From Phaeovulum veldkampii DSM 11550 (lineage in GTDB: Bacteria > Pseudomonadota > Alphaproteobacteria > Rhodobacterales > Rhodobacteraceae), in assembly GCF_003034995.1 (NCBI RefSeq), contig NZ_PZKF01000015.1, positions 18,917 through 82,916 on the forward strand: 64,000 bases of DNA. Reading direction: 5' to 3'. The notes beneath the pieces are model-generated. The model saw only the letters and a list, made by a program, of their open reading frames with translations. It had not been told where the DNA came from and did no database searches. Shown here piece after piece: positions 18,973 to 28,115 of this stretch (positions are counted from its first letter, which is position 1; every line of letters begins with the position of its first letter). The position numbers and the translations under genes are program-made.

Positions 18973-19722
18973 GTTCCGTGCCGCTATGACAACTTCATCA
19001 ACGGCAGGTTTCGTGCGCCCAATGCCGGGCGCTAACGCACCAACACCACGCCGTTGACCGGCGCCGCGCTCAGGGACATCGCCCGTTCGGATACCTCCGA
19101 CATCGCGGCGGCGCTGGATGCCGCCCATGCCGCCAAGGACCGCTGCGCCCACACCAGCGCGACCGAACGCGCCAATATCGTAAATCAGATCGCCGACCGG
19201 ATGGAGGCGAACCTTGAGCTGCTGGGGGTGGCCAGAATCTGTAACAACAGCAAACCGATCCGCGAGATGCGGGCCGCCGACCTGCCGCTGGCGATTGACC
19301 ACTTCGGCTATTTCACAAGCTGCGCGCGCAGAAGAGCGCGCTGAGCCAGATCAACCAAGACACCGTAGCCGATCACTTCCACAAGCTTTGGGCGTGGTGG
19401 CGCACATCCTCCCGTGGAACTTTCGGTTCTTGATGTCCTGCCGGAAGCTGACCCCCGCGCCGGCGGCAGACAATTGCGTGGCGCCGAAGCCCGCCGAACA
19501 GACCGCGGCCTCGATCCTCGTCTGGGCTGAACTGATCGGCAATCTGCCGTCGCCGGGGGTGCGGAACATCGTGAACGGCTTTGCGCTTGAAGCGGGCAAA
19601 CCGCTGGCCTCCAGCGCGGACATCGCCATGATCGCATTCACCGGCGAGACGACCACGGGGCAGCTGATCATGCAATCTTCCAGCGAAAATCTGTTTCCGG
19701 TGACACTGGGACCGGGAGGCAT
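18973..19722 (+). pseudogene. Relic of an NAD-dependent aldehyde dehydrogenase
   Basis: Successive pieces match the aldehyde dehydrogenase usually paired with AcoR-like regulators: YDNFINGRFRAPNAGR, an in-frame TAA at 19033-19035, TNTTPLTGAALRDIARSD, ERANIVNQIADRMEANLELL, then ALSQINQDTVADHFHK in a second frame. A third frame carries GVVAHILPWNF, KPAEQTAASILVWAELIG and IAFTGETTTGQLIM. It ends near PVTLGPGG, before the catalytic cysteine region. One nonsense codon, at least two frameshifts and a 3' truncation make function impossible. Confidence 0.88.
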
Positions 19723-19833
19723 GTTTTCGCTGGGTAACGGGCTTCTGACCCGCTCCAATCTGTGCGACCGGGGCGGGTCTTCGGGCTGATGCCGTGCTAC
19801 GGTGCTGGCCCGAAAATGCCACGCGGTCTGTTG

Positions 19834-22284
19834 TTACACCTTCACGCGTGTCATTTTCGGGTCGAAAAACGGCTCCAGCGAGACGGTGCAGGGCACCAGC
19901 ACCGAGGCGACCTCGAGTTCATAGCGACCGCTCAGAATGTAATCCTCGCTCACCCCCTCGGGGTTGCGGACATAGCCATAGCCCACGGGGCGGCCCAGCG
20001 TATGGCCAAACCCGCCCGACGACAGCCAGCCCACCCGCTGCCCGTCGCGGTAGATCGTCTCACGCCCCAAAAGCACCACCTCCGGGTCATCGACGGCAAA
20101 GCCCGCAAGGCGCTTTTTCACGCCGCCCGCCAATTGCGCCGCCACCGCCTCGCGCCCCTTGAAGGGGATGCCCGATTTCATCTTGCAAGCCCAGGCCAGC
20201 CCTGCCTCGACTGGCGTGTGGTCCGGCCCGATGTCGGCACCCCAGGCGCGGTAGCCCTTTTCCAGCCGCAGCGTCTCGATGGCGCGGTAGCCCGCATTGA
20301 TCAGCCCCAGCGGTGCGCCCGCGGCCATCAGCGCCTCATAGACGGTCACGGCGAATTCGGTGGGCATGTGCAATTCCCACCCCAGTTCGCCCACATAGGT
20401 CACGCGCAGCGCCAGCACCGGGCAGCCGGCAATGGCGATGCGCCGCGCGGTGCCGAAGGGGAAGGCGGCGTTTGACACGTCATCCTCGGTGACCGACTGC
20501 AAGATGTCGCGCGCGCGCGGCCCCATCAGCGACAGCACCGCAAAGCCCGAGGTGACATCGACCAGTTGCGCATTGCAGCCCTCGGGCAGGGTGCGGGCGA
20601 TCCAGTCGAAATCATGCGTGGCAAAGCCGGTTCCAGTGACGATGTAGAATTCGTCACGCGCCACCCGCGCCACGGTCAGGTCGCATTCGATGCCGCCGTG
20701 ATCGTTCAGCATCTGGGTATAGGTCAGGCTGCCCACGGCACGGTCAACATTGTTCGCCGCCACCCAGTTCATCGCGCGGGCGGCATCAGGGCCTTTCAGC
20801 GTGAACTTGGCAAACGAAGTCTGGTCGATCAGCACCGCCGCGGTGCGGCAGGCGTGGTGTTCGCGGCCCACCGCATCGAACCAGCCGGGGCGGTCGTAGG
20901 AATAGACATCCCGTGCCACCTCTCCCGCGGCCAGATCGGCAAACCAGTTGGGCCTTTCCCAACCCAGCTTTTCGCCAAAGCAGGCCCCGGCGGCCTTGAG
21001 GTGCGCATACAGCGGCGAGCGGCGGGCAGGGCGGCCCGAGGCGTGTTCCTCGGACGGCCAGGCGATGGTGTAGTGCTTGCCGTAGGCCTCCAGCGTGCGG
21101 GTGCGCACCCAGTCGGTCGACTGATGCACCCGGCCAAAGCGACGGATATCGACGGGCCACAGATCGAACGGCGCCGCACCCTTGGCCACCCATTCAGCCA
21201 GCGCCATGCCCGCGCCCCCGCCCGCGGCGATGCCAAAGGCGTTGAAGCCTGCACCAACGAACAGGTTTTTCAACTCGGGCGCCTCGCCCAGAATGAAATT
21301 GCCGTCTGGGGTAAAACTTTCCGGCCCATTGATCAGTTGCTTGATGCCCGCCGTTTCCAGCGCGGGCACACGGCCAATGGCAAGATCCATGAACTGTTCG
21401 AAATGGTCGAAATTCGAGGTCAGCAATTCGTAATGGAACCCCTCAGGGATGCCCTTTTGCGCCCAGGGCACGGGGTTCGGTTCATACCCGCCCATCACCA
21501 GCCCACCGACCTCTTCCTTCCAGTAGGTCAGCCGGTCCGGGTCGCGCAGGGTCGGCAGGCCGGGGGTGATGCCGGGGATGCGTTCGGTGATCATGTATTG
21601 ATGTTCCACCGATACCAGCGGCACATTCACCCCCACGGTCGCGGCCAGTGTCCGCGTCCACTGCCCGGCACACAGGATAACCTTTTCGCATTCGATCGTG
21701 CCTGCGGGCGTTTCCACCCCGCGGATGCGGCCGTCATCCACGATGATGCGGGTGACGGGGGTATCCTCGAAAATCTTGACCCCGGCCATACGCGCCCCGC
21801 GCGCAAGAGACTGGGTGATATCCGACGGGTTCGCCTGCCCGTCGGTGGGCAGGAAGGCCGCACCCTTAAGATCGTCGATGGTCATCAGCGGCCACAGATC
21901 CTGCGCCTCCTTCGGCGTCAGCAGCTGCATTTCCAGCCCGAAGGAATGGGCGGTGGTGGCCTGCCGCTTGACCTCGGTCCAGCGTTCGTCATTGCAGGCC
22001 AGCCGCAGCCCGCCGTTCATCTTCCAGCCGGTTTGCAGGCCGGTTTCCGCCTCCAGCCGATTGTAAAGATCGACCGAATAGCCCAGCAACTGCGTGATAT
22101 TGGCCGATGTGCGCAACTGCCCAACCAGCCCCGCCGCATGGAAGGTGGTGCCCGAGGTCAGCTTCTTGCGTTCCAGCAGCACCGTGTCTGTCCAGCCGAG
22201 CTTTCCCAGATGGTAAGCGGTCGAGCATCCGACGATGCCACCGCCAATAATGACGGCCTTCGCCGTGGTGGGTAGGTCTGCCAT
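19834..22284 (-). CDS. FAD-dependent dimethylglycine/sarcosine dehydrogenase-like protein with GcvT domain
   Basis: The protein has 816 residues. The N-terminal DAO fold starts with VIIGGGIVGCSTAYHLGKLG. The motif TTFHAAGLVGQL contains the histidine that carries covalent FAD in dimethylglycine and sarcosine dehydrogenases. The C-terminal half is a GcvT-like folate-binding domain (YTQMLNDHGGIECDLTV, YVGELGWELHMP, and a late LEPFFDPK). It probably oxidatively demethylates an N-methyl amino acid and hands the C1 unit to tetrahydrofolate. The ATG at 22284 is chosen over an upstream one for its fit to the family. It is last in an operon after a kinase and a betaine-type ABC transporter. Confidence 0.9.
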   Translation of the reverse strand: MADLPTTAKAVIIGGGIVGCSTAYHLGKLGWTDTVLLERKKLTSGTTFHAAGLVGQLRTSANITQLLGYSVDLYNRLEAETGLQTGWKMNGGLRLACNDERWTEVKRQATTAHSFGLEMQLLTPKEAQDLWPLMTIDDLKGAAFLPTDGQANPSDITQSLARGARMAGVKIFEDTPVTRIIVDDGRIRGVETPAGTIECEKVILCAGQWTRTLAATVGVNVPLVSVEHQYMITERIPGITPGLPTLRDPDRLTYWKEEVGGLVMGGYEPNPVPWAQKGIPEGFHYELLTSNFDHFEQFMDLAIGRVPALETAGIKQLINGPESFTPDGNFILGEAPELKNLFVGAGFNAFGIAAGGGAGMALAEWVAKGAAPFDLWPVDIRRFGRVHQSTDWVRTRTLEAYGKHYTIAWPSEEHASGRPARRSPLYAHLKAAGACFGEKLGWERPNWFADLAAGEVARDVYSYDRPGWFDAVGREHHACRTAAVLIDQTSFAKFTLKGPDAARAMNWVAANNVDRAVGSLTYTQMLNDHGGIECDLTVARVARDEFYIVTGTGFATHDFDWIARTLPEGCNAQLVDVTSGFAVLSLMGPRARDILQSVTEDDVSNAAFPFGTARRIAIAGCPVLALRVTYVGELGWELHMPTEFAVTVYEALMAAGAPLGLINAGYRAIETLRLEKGYRAWGADIGPDHTPVEAGLAWACKMKSGIPFKGREAVAAQLAGGVKKRLAGFAVDDPEVVLLGRETIYRDGQRVGWLSSGGFGHTLGRPVGYGYVRNPEGVSEDYILSGRYELEVASVLVPCTVSLEPFFDPKMTRVKV

Positions 22285-22291
22285 GATGTCC

Positions 22292-23173
22292 TCAGGTTTC
22301 CTCGAATGCGTCCAGCGCGGCGCGATAGGCCGCAAGGTTGGTTTCGGTATAGGCGGCGAAGTCGAAGTCGAGTTCGGAGTAGAGTTCCGACACCATCGAC
22401 CACAGCGTTTCGCGCAAGGCCGAGGCGCATTTCATCGCCCGATAGCGCCGCCACAGGCCCGCGTCGGGGGCACGGTCGAAATAGGCCTCCAGCATCGCGG
22501 TTTCCTGTGCGGGGCTCAGGCCGTTGTTCGCGGCCAAGCCGCCCAGATCGAACAGGGGCGAATTGAAACCGGCATAGTCCCAGTCGATCAGCCACAGCCT
22601 GTTGCCGTCATCCAGAAGGTTGGCGGGCAACAGATCGTTATGACCAAAGATCAGGTCGATCGGCCCCACCGCAGCCTCCAGCCGCTCGGCCACCCGCAAC
22701 ACTTCGGGCAGGCGCGGGCTATGGCGGCTGTCGCCGTCCTTCAGCGTGGCGGCATAGTCGCGGATGACGTGAAACACCCAGAACATCAGCGCCGGTCCGC
22801 GCAGATGGCGCGGTATCTCGCGATGCGCGCGCGCGACCAGCGGCAGGATACGATCCAGCATCCCCGGCGCGCGCACATCCTCGGCCGAGAGGGTGCGGGC
22901 CTCGATATAGTCGATCACCAGCGCACCGGGTTCGTGATACAGCACCGCAGGCGAGATGCCCGCGGCATGGGCGGCGCGGGCCGCAGCCAGTTCGTTGAAG
23001 CGCATCACCTGATGCACCGGAATATCGTCGCCGATCCGCACCACGGCGCGGCGGCGGGCATCGGTCACCACGAAATTCACATTGGTAATGCCGCCGCCCA
23101 GGGGTTCGGCGGTGACAGGTCCCTGCCAGATCGGCAAGGACAGCGCGCGGGTCAGGGCGGGGGTGCGGCTCAT
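22292..23173 (-). CDS. Choline/ethanolamine-kinase-like phosphotransferase
   Basis: A 293-residue small-molecule kinase of the protein-kinase-like fold. It has PLGGGITNVNFVV as the nucleotide loop, catalytic FGHNDLLPANLL (Brenner-type H-x-D-x-x-x-x-N) and metal-binding LIDWDYAGFN, all as in LicA/choline kinases. The start overlaps the stop of the ABC permease by 4 nt, and its stop is 7 nt before the flavoprotein start, so it belongs to the transporter operon. The substrate is inferred to be an amino-alcohol-like compound brought in by that transporter; not proven. Confidence 0.86.
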   Translation of the reverse strand: MSRTPALTRALSLPIWQGPVTAEPLGGGITNVNFVVTDARRRAVVRIGDDIPVHQVMRFNELAAARAAHAAGISPAVLYHEPGALVIDYIEARTLSAEDVRAPGMLDRILPLVARAHREIPRHLRGPALMFWVFHVIRDYAATLKDGDSRHSPRLPEVLRVAERLEAAVGPIDLIFGHNDLLPANLLDDGNRLWLIDWDYAGFNSPLFDLGGLAANNGLSPAQETAMLEAYFDRAPDAGLWRRYRAMKCASALRETLWSMVSELYSELDFDFAAYTETNLAAYRAALDAFEET

Positions 23174-25130
23174 GCGTGTCCCTCTCCGGTCAGGCCAAGG
23201 CGGGCACGGGCCCCGGCGGCACCCGCGGCAATCAGCCGGTCGGCGATTATGGCGATGGCAGCGATCGACAGGCCCGCCACCAGCCCCGCCCCGGTATCGG
23301 CGCGGGTCAGGGCGATATAGACCTCCTGCCCCAGATCGCGGGTGCCGACGAGCGCGGTGATGACCAACATCGAAAGCGCCAGCATGATCGTCTGGTTCAG
23401 GCCCAAAAGCATGTCGGGCAGCGCACTGGGCAGCCGGATACGGGTCAGTATCTGGAACCGCGTGCAGCCGCAGACCTGCCCGGCCTCGATCAGTTCGGGC
23501 GGAACTGATCGCAGCCCATGCGCAGTATAGCGCACCGCAGGCGCCAGCGCATACAGCACCACCGCGATCATCGCCGAAAAGTCGCCCACCCGGAACAGCA
23601 TCACCACCGGGATCAGGTAGACGAAACTGGGCAGCGTTTGCAGCGTGTCGATCATCAGCACGATAGCGCGCCCCGCACGGTCGCTTGCCGCCGCCAGGAT
23701 GCCCAGCGGCACCCCGATCAACCCGGCAATCACCACCGACACGCCGCACAGGTAAAGCGTGGTCATCGCCTGTTCCCACAACCCGGTCATTGCCAGAAAC
23801 AGGCTGAGGCCAAGGCACAGCGCCGCCAGCCTGCGCCCGCCCAACTGCCAACCCGCCAGCGTGACCAGCGCCACCACCCAGGGCCAGGGCAGCGCCAGCA
23901 ACAACCGCTTTACCGGCAGCAGCACATGAACCAAAAGCGCGGTCTTCACCGCCTCAAGCTGGTCGAAATACTGGGTGTTGAGGGTGCGCACCAGATCGGA
24001 CCAGAACCCCTTGGTCGAAATCACCGCCTCCTTCGGCCAGTCCTGCGCGGCTGGCACGACCAGCCCCAGCGCGGTGATCGCCAGCGCCACCCCCAGCACC
24101 GACAGAACAAGCCGGTGGCGGCGGGCAAAGCTGCCGCCGGTCGCTGCTGGGCCGCGGGTGCGGTCGGCCACCGCATGGGCCAGCCGATCCAGCGCGATGG
24201 CCAGTGCGGTGATCGCCAGCCCCGCCTCGACACCCGCGCCGATATCCAGCCGCCGCAGCGCGTTGAGCACATCAAACCCCAACCCCCGGCCCCGATCATC
24301 GAGGCGATGATGACCATGTTCAGGCTCAGCATGATGACCTGATTGACCCCCACCATCAGGTCGGGCAGCGCCGCGGGCAGCAGCACCTTGGCCAGCCGCT
24401 GCCGCCCGGTGCAGCCCGCCATCCGGGCAAATTCGTCCAGTTCGGTGGGCACCGAACGCAGCGCCAGCGTGGTCACGCGCACCATCGGCGGCATCGCATA
24501 AAGCACCGTGGCCACCAGCGCCGCCACCGGACCAAAGCCGAACAGAAACAGGATCGGCACCAGATAGGCGAAAATCGGCACCGTCTGCATCAGGTCCAGC
24601 ACAGGGGCGATAACGCGATCCAGCCGCGGCACCCAGAAGGCGATGATCCCCAGGGCCAACCCCGCCACCGCCCCGATCGGCACCGCGATCAGGATCGAGG
24701 CGAGCGTGACCATCGCGCTGTCCCACCGCCCGAAAGCGGCAAGATAGAGAAAGCAGGCCGCAACCAGCGCGGCAAGCCGCCAGCCCTGCGCCCACCAGCC
24801 CAGCGCGGCGGCGGCCATCGTCACAGCCAGCCAGCCAAAGGGTGGCACCAGCGTCACCGCGCGCGACCCGCGCCCTTCGCTCACGCCTTCGACCAGCGCG
24901 ATCCGCGCCGCCTGATAGGGCAGGTCGATCAGCGCCGCAAACGCGCGCGTTGCGTCCTGGAAGGTGAACAGCCCAAAGGTCGCCTCATTCACCAGCCAGC
25001 CCATCGCCGCGCTGATCGCACCGGCCATATCTGGGCGCATCGCATTGGGCACCGGCAGCGGGCCAACGAGCCAGGCCAGCAGCAGCGAGGCCGCAAACAG
25101 CGCAGGCCACAGGGCAAGCGCCCCCCTCAC
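23170..25130 (-). pseudogene. Betaine-type ABC transporter fused double permease, frameshifted once
   Basis: Two ProW-like permease modules are fused in one reading unit of about 650 residues. The first (from GTG 25130) reaches its end at SMIGAGG and then goes out of frame. Adding one T in the minus-strand run at about 24281 restores G-L-G-F-D-V-L and continues, in frame, through a linker and the second module (MIDTLQTLPSFVYLIP, ALPDMLLGLNQTIML) to the TGA at 23170. Both modules have the cytoplasmic EAA-like loop. Its start overlaps the ATPase gene (GTGA) and its end overlaps the kinase gene. The frameshift is either a sequencing error next to a homopolymer or a recent inactivation. Confidence 0.85.
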
Positions 25131-26149
25131 TGCGCGCGCCCCAGCAGAACGTCGATCACCGCGCGGGCGCCGACATGGCCCAGCACGGCACCGTCATCGT
25201 CCAGCACAGCATGGGGCAGCGCAGCGCCCTCGATCTGCGCGGCCACCGCCTCAACCCGTGCCGAGGCCGGCAGGCTGCCCGCAACCGCCGCCGCAGACCC
25301 CGGCGTCAGGATGCGCCCCAGCGTCACCACCTTGGCGCGCGGCACATGGGCGGTGAACTCGGCCACATAATCGTCGGCCGGGTTCAGCACCAGTTCCTCG
25401 GGTGTGGCAATCTGGATCAGCGCGCCATCCTTCATGATCGCGATGCGGTCGGCCAGCCGGATCGCCTCGTCGAAATCATGGGTGATGAAAACGATGCTTT
25501 TCTTCAGTTTTCGTTGAATCCGCAAAAACTCGTCCTGCATCTCGCGCCGGATCAGCGGGTCCAGTGCCGAAAAGGGTTCGTCCAGAAACCAAAGCTCGGG
25601 TTCAACCGCGAGACTGCGGGCGATGCCCACGCGCTGTTGCTGGCCGCCCGACAACTGGCGCGGATAATGCCCCTCGCGCCCGGTCAGACCGACAAGGCCG
25701 ATCACCTCGGCGGCTCGCGCCTCGCGCGCCGCGCGCGCAACGCCCTGCACCTCCAGCGGAAAGGCCACGTTCTGCAACACGGTCAGATGCGGCAACAGGG
25801 CAAAATGCTGAAACACCATCCCCATCTTGTGCCGCCTGATCTCGATCAGCTCGCGCGGGGTGGCCTTGAGCAGATCGCGCCCGTTGAACAGGATTTCCCC
25901 GGCCGACGGTTCGATCAGCCGGGCAAGGCAGCGGATCAGCGTCGATTTGCCAGACCCAGACAGGCCCATGATCACGAAAATCTCGCCCTCGCGCACATCA
26001 AGGGTGGCCGCGCGCACCGCGCCCACATGATGGCTCGCGCGGATCGTGGCCATGTCGGGCACCGCCCCCCCGGCCAGCAGCCGTTCGGGATGCGGCCCGT
26101 AGATTTTCCAGATATTCCGGCAGGCAAGCTTGACGGGGACGTTGTGCAT
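25127..26149 (-). CDS. Betaine/choline-type ABC transporter ATP-binding protein (ProV/OpuAA-like)
   Basis: The ATPase has 340 residues with Walker A GLSGSGKST, Q-loop FQHFALLPH, signature LSGGQQQRVGIARSL, Walker B LWFLDEPFSALD and switch His in FITHDFDEA. The N-terminal extension before the ABC core and the short C-terminal regulatory tail after it fit the glycine betaine subfamily (OpuAA/ProV). The tail has only part of a CBS unit. It is coupled to the permease by a 4-nt overlap and lies 57 nt after the substrate-binding protein gene. Confidence 0.92.
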   Translation of the reverse strand: MHNVPVKLACRNIWKIYGPHPERLLAGGAVPDMATIRASHHVGAVRAATLDVREGEIFVIMGLSGSGKSTLIRCLARLIEPSAGEILFNGRDLLKATPRELIEIRRHKMGMVFQHFALLPHLTVLQNVAFPLEVQGVARAAREARAAEVIGLVGLTGREGHYPRQLSGGQQQRVGIARSLAVEPELWFLDEPFSALDPLIRREMQDEFLRIQRKLKKSIVFITHDFDEAIRLADRIAIMKDGALIQIATPEELVLNPADDYVAEFTAHVPRAKVVTLGRILTPGSAAAVAGSLPASARVEAVAAQIEGAALPHAVLDDDGAVLGHVGARAVIDVLLGRAQ

Positions 26150-26206
26150 TGGGGGCGGTGCCTTTGGCGCTGGGGTGGCCCGGCCCCGCAGGGCCGGGCC
26201 AGACTG

Positions 26207-27166
26207 TTATTGACCAATCCAGGCTTTCCAGACCGGTTCGTTCTCGGCCATCCAGTCGTCAATGACGGTTTCCATCGGCACCCCGTCCAGATCGACCTTG
26301 GCGATCATCGCGCCCATCGCGTCGTTGGTGATGCTAAAGCCCTCGATGGCCTTGGCGGCACCGGGCCATTTCTCGGCCACGCCCTTCCACGCCACCTTCC
26401 AGATCGGACCCGTAGGCTTGCCGCAATCATGCGTTGCCGCCGGGTTCACGCCCACTGCCGGGTCGACATAGCATTCCGGGCTGTAAGCGGGGAATTTCAC
26501 CCAGTTGCCTTGGTATTTCAGCGGCGCCCAATGCGGGGCATAGACCCACATCAGGATCGGCGCCTGCCGCTGATAGGCGGATTCAAGTTCCGCAAACATC
26601 GCCGCATCGGTGCCCGCATGGATAACCTCGAAATCAAGGCTCAGAGCCGCCACGCGCTCCTCGTCGAACCCGCCCCAGGTAACGGGGGCGCCCAGATAGC
26701 GGCCCTTTGGCGCGGTTTCGGGGGTGGAAAAGGCGGCGGCGCAGGCTTTCAGCGCCTCCCAGTCCGGCAGGCCGGGGCATTGCGCCTCCATGTAGGCGGG
26801 ATACCACCATTCCTCGATCGCGATCATGCCGGTAGACCCGAGGTTGACCACATTGCCAGTGGCGGTGGCCGCATCCATCGCCTCGCGGCCCGTGGTTTCC
26901 CAAATTTCCATCGCCACATGCAGATCGCCGGTTGTCAGACCGGCAAACTGCGCCAGATAATCGGCTTGGACGGTTTCAACCGTATAGCCCGCCTCCTCAA
27001 GAATGCGGGCCATCAGATTGGTGGTGATCAGCTGACCGGTCCAGTCGTGAAGGGTCAGCTTGATCGGGTCGGTCGATTCAACCTCGGCACGGGCCGGGGC
27101 CAGTGTCGTGGTTGTCAGAAGTGCGGCCAATACGATGGCCGGGCCGAAGCGTCGGGAGGTCAGCAT
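26207..27166 (-). CDS. Betaine-type ABC transporter substrate-binding protein (OpuAC/ProX-like)
   Basis: The 319-residue periplasmic protein has a signal peptide (to about APARA-EV). The OpuAC-type fold is indicated by KLTLHDWTGQLITTNLMARILEEAGY at the start and by many tryptophans (EIWETTGRE, EEWWYPAYME, VTWGG, WVYAPHWAPL). Such residues form the aromatic cage for quaternary ammonium compounds in this family. It is the first gene of the minus-strand operon and is read divergently from a DeoR regulator. Confidence 0.92.
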   Translation of the reverse strand: MLTSRRFGPAIVLAALLTTTTLAPARAEVESTDPIKLTLHDWTGQLITTNLMARILEEAGYTVETVQADYLAQFAGLTTGDLHVAMEIWETTGREAMDAATATGNVVNLGSTGMIAIEEWWYPAYMEAQCPGLPDWEALKACAAAFSTPETAPKGRYLGAPVTWGGFDEERVAALSLDFEVIHAGTDAAMFAELESAYQRQAPILMWVYAPHWAPLKYQGNWVKFPAYSPECYVDPAVGVNPAATHDCGKPTGPIWKVAWKGVAEKWPGAAKAIEGFSITNDAMGAMIAKVDLDGVPMETVIDDWMAENEPVWKAWIGQ

Positions 27167-27341
27167 GGGGCATCCTCTTCTGTTGGACTTTGCGGGTGGG
27201 GCGTTTCGCCCTCTTGCTGAAAAGCGTGGGAGCGAATCAGCGGCCTGTCAAAGGCATTGTTGTTTTTTGTGTTATCAGGTGGGGTTTTTGTTGCTTTAGG
27301 TTGGAACCTGCCGGAAAATCCACCAGAAGTCGGAGGATGCC
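27167..27341. promoter_or_regulatory. Divergent promoter region, transporter operon versus deoR
   Basis: This 175-nt gap is less GC-rich than its surroundings and has T-rich near-repeats GTTGTTTTTTGTG and GGTTTTTGTTGC (about 27258-27296). DeoR-type operators are often T-rich direct repeats, so this is a plausible site for the neighbouring DeoR protein to control both directions (inference). Confidence 0.45.
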
Positions 27342-28115
27342 ATGTTAGCCAGCAAGCGCGAACGGGAACTTCTGGATGCCCTGCGTCAGACCGGCTCGGG
27401 CCGCGTTCAGGATCTGTCGCGCAGCCTCGGCGTGACCGAGGAAACGATACGACGCAACATCCGGCGGTTGGAGGATCAGGGGCTTGTCACCAAGGTGCAT
27501 GGCGGCGTCTATCTGAGGGGCTGGGTCGCCGAGGCGAGCTTTTCCCAAAGGCTGGATGAAAACCCGCAGGCCAAACGCGCCATTGCCCGCAAGCTGGCGG
27601 CGATGATCCCCGACGGCGCGTCGCTGTTTCTGGATGTGGGGTCCACGACCGCCTATGTCGCGCAGGCGCTGCGCGACCATCGCAACCTGTTCGTGGTCAC
27701 CAATTCGCTGGCGGTGGCGCAGGCATTTTCGGGCAGTTCGCAGAACCGCATTTTTATGGCGGGGGGCGAATTACGCAGCCACGACGGCGGCGCCTTCGGC
27801 CCCGAGGCGCTAGCCTTCGTGCGGCAGTTCCGGGTCGATTGGGCGGTTCTGTCAGCCGCCGCCGTTGACCCCGAGGCGGGCTTTTTGCTGCATGACATGC
27901 GCGAGGCCGAATTCTCGCGCGAGATCATCCGTTGCGCGGCACGTGCGGTGATCGCGGCCGATGCCACCAAATTCGGCCGCCACGCGCCAATCCGCATTGC
28001 CGAACCTGAGGCGTTTTCGACCATCGTCACCGATGCCGCACCACCGCCCGATATTGCCGCAATGCTGATTGCCGCCGGTGTAGAGATCATCCTGACAGAC
28101 GGAGGCATGGCATGA
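27342..28115 (+). CDS. DeoR/GlpR family transcriptional regulator
   Basis: The protein has 257 residues. The N-terminal winged helix carries the DeoR signature (VQDLSRSLGVTEETIRRNIRRLEDQGLVTKVHGG). The C-terminal sensor is of the phosphosugar-isomerase-like kind (FLDVGSTTAYVAQAL, VTNSLAVAQAF), which usually senses phosphorylated metabolites. CGGAGG lies upstream. Its stop overlaps the next gene by 4 nt, and it diverges from the betaine-type operon, which it probably controls. Confidence 0.92.
   Translation: MLASKRERELLDALRQTGSGRVQDLSRSLGVTEETIRRNIRRLEDQGLVTKVHGGVYLRGWVAEASFSQRLDENPQAKRAIARKLAAMIPDGASLFLDVGSTTAYVAQALRDHRNLFVVTNSLAVAQAFSGSSQNRIFMAGGELRSHDGGAFGPEALAFVRQFRVDWAVLSAAAVDPEAGFLLHDMREAEFSREIIRCAARAVIAADATKFGRHAPIRIAEPEAFSTIVTDAAPPPDIAAMLIAAGVEIILTDGGMA

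Noticed and set aside
20566..22275. Plus-strand open frame of about 570 codons opposite the flavoprotein gene
   Set aside because: It is an antisense frame created by high-GC codon use; the composition is Arg/Gln/His-rich without recognisable motifs, while the minus strand encodes a clear enzyme.
23174..23851. Upstream extension of the phosphotransferase frame into the permease gene
   Set aside because: The extension overlaps the second permease module, which is coding in another frame; the family start is at 23173.
24275..24290. Programmed ribosomal frameshift in the permease gene
   Set aside because: No slippery heptamer with downstream structure is evident, and double-permease fusions of this type are normally read in one frame; an indel is simpler.
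25175..27220. Plus-strand open frame of about 680 codons opposite the ABC ATPase and binding protein genes
   Set aside because: It runs across two well-identified genes and their spacer, has no domain, and shows the usual high-GC shadow composition.
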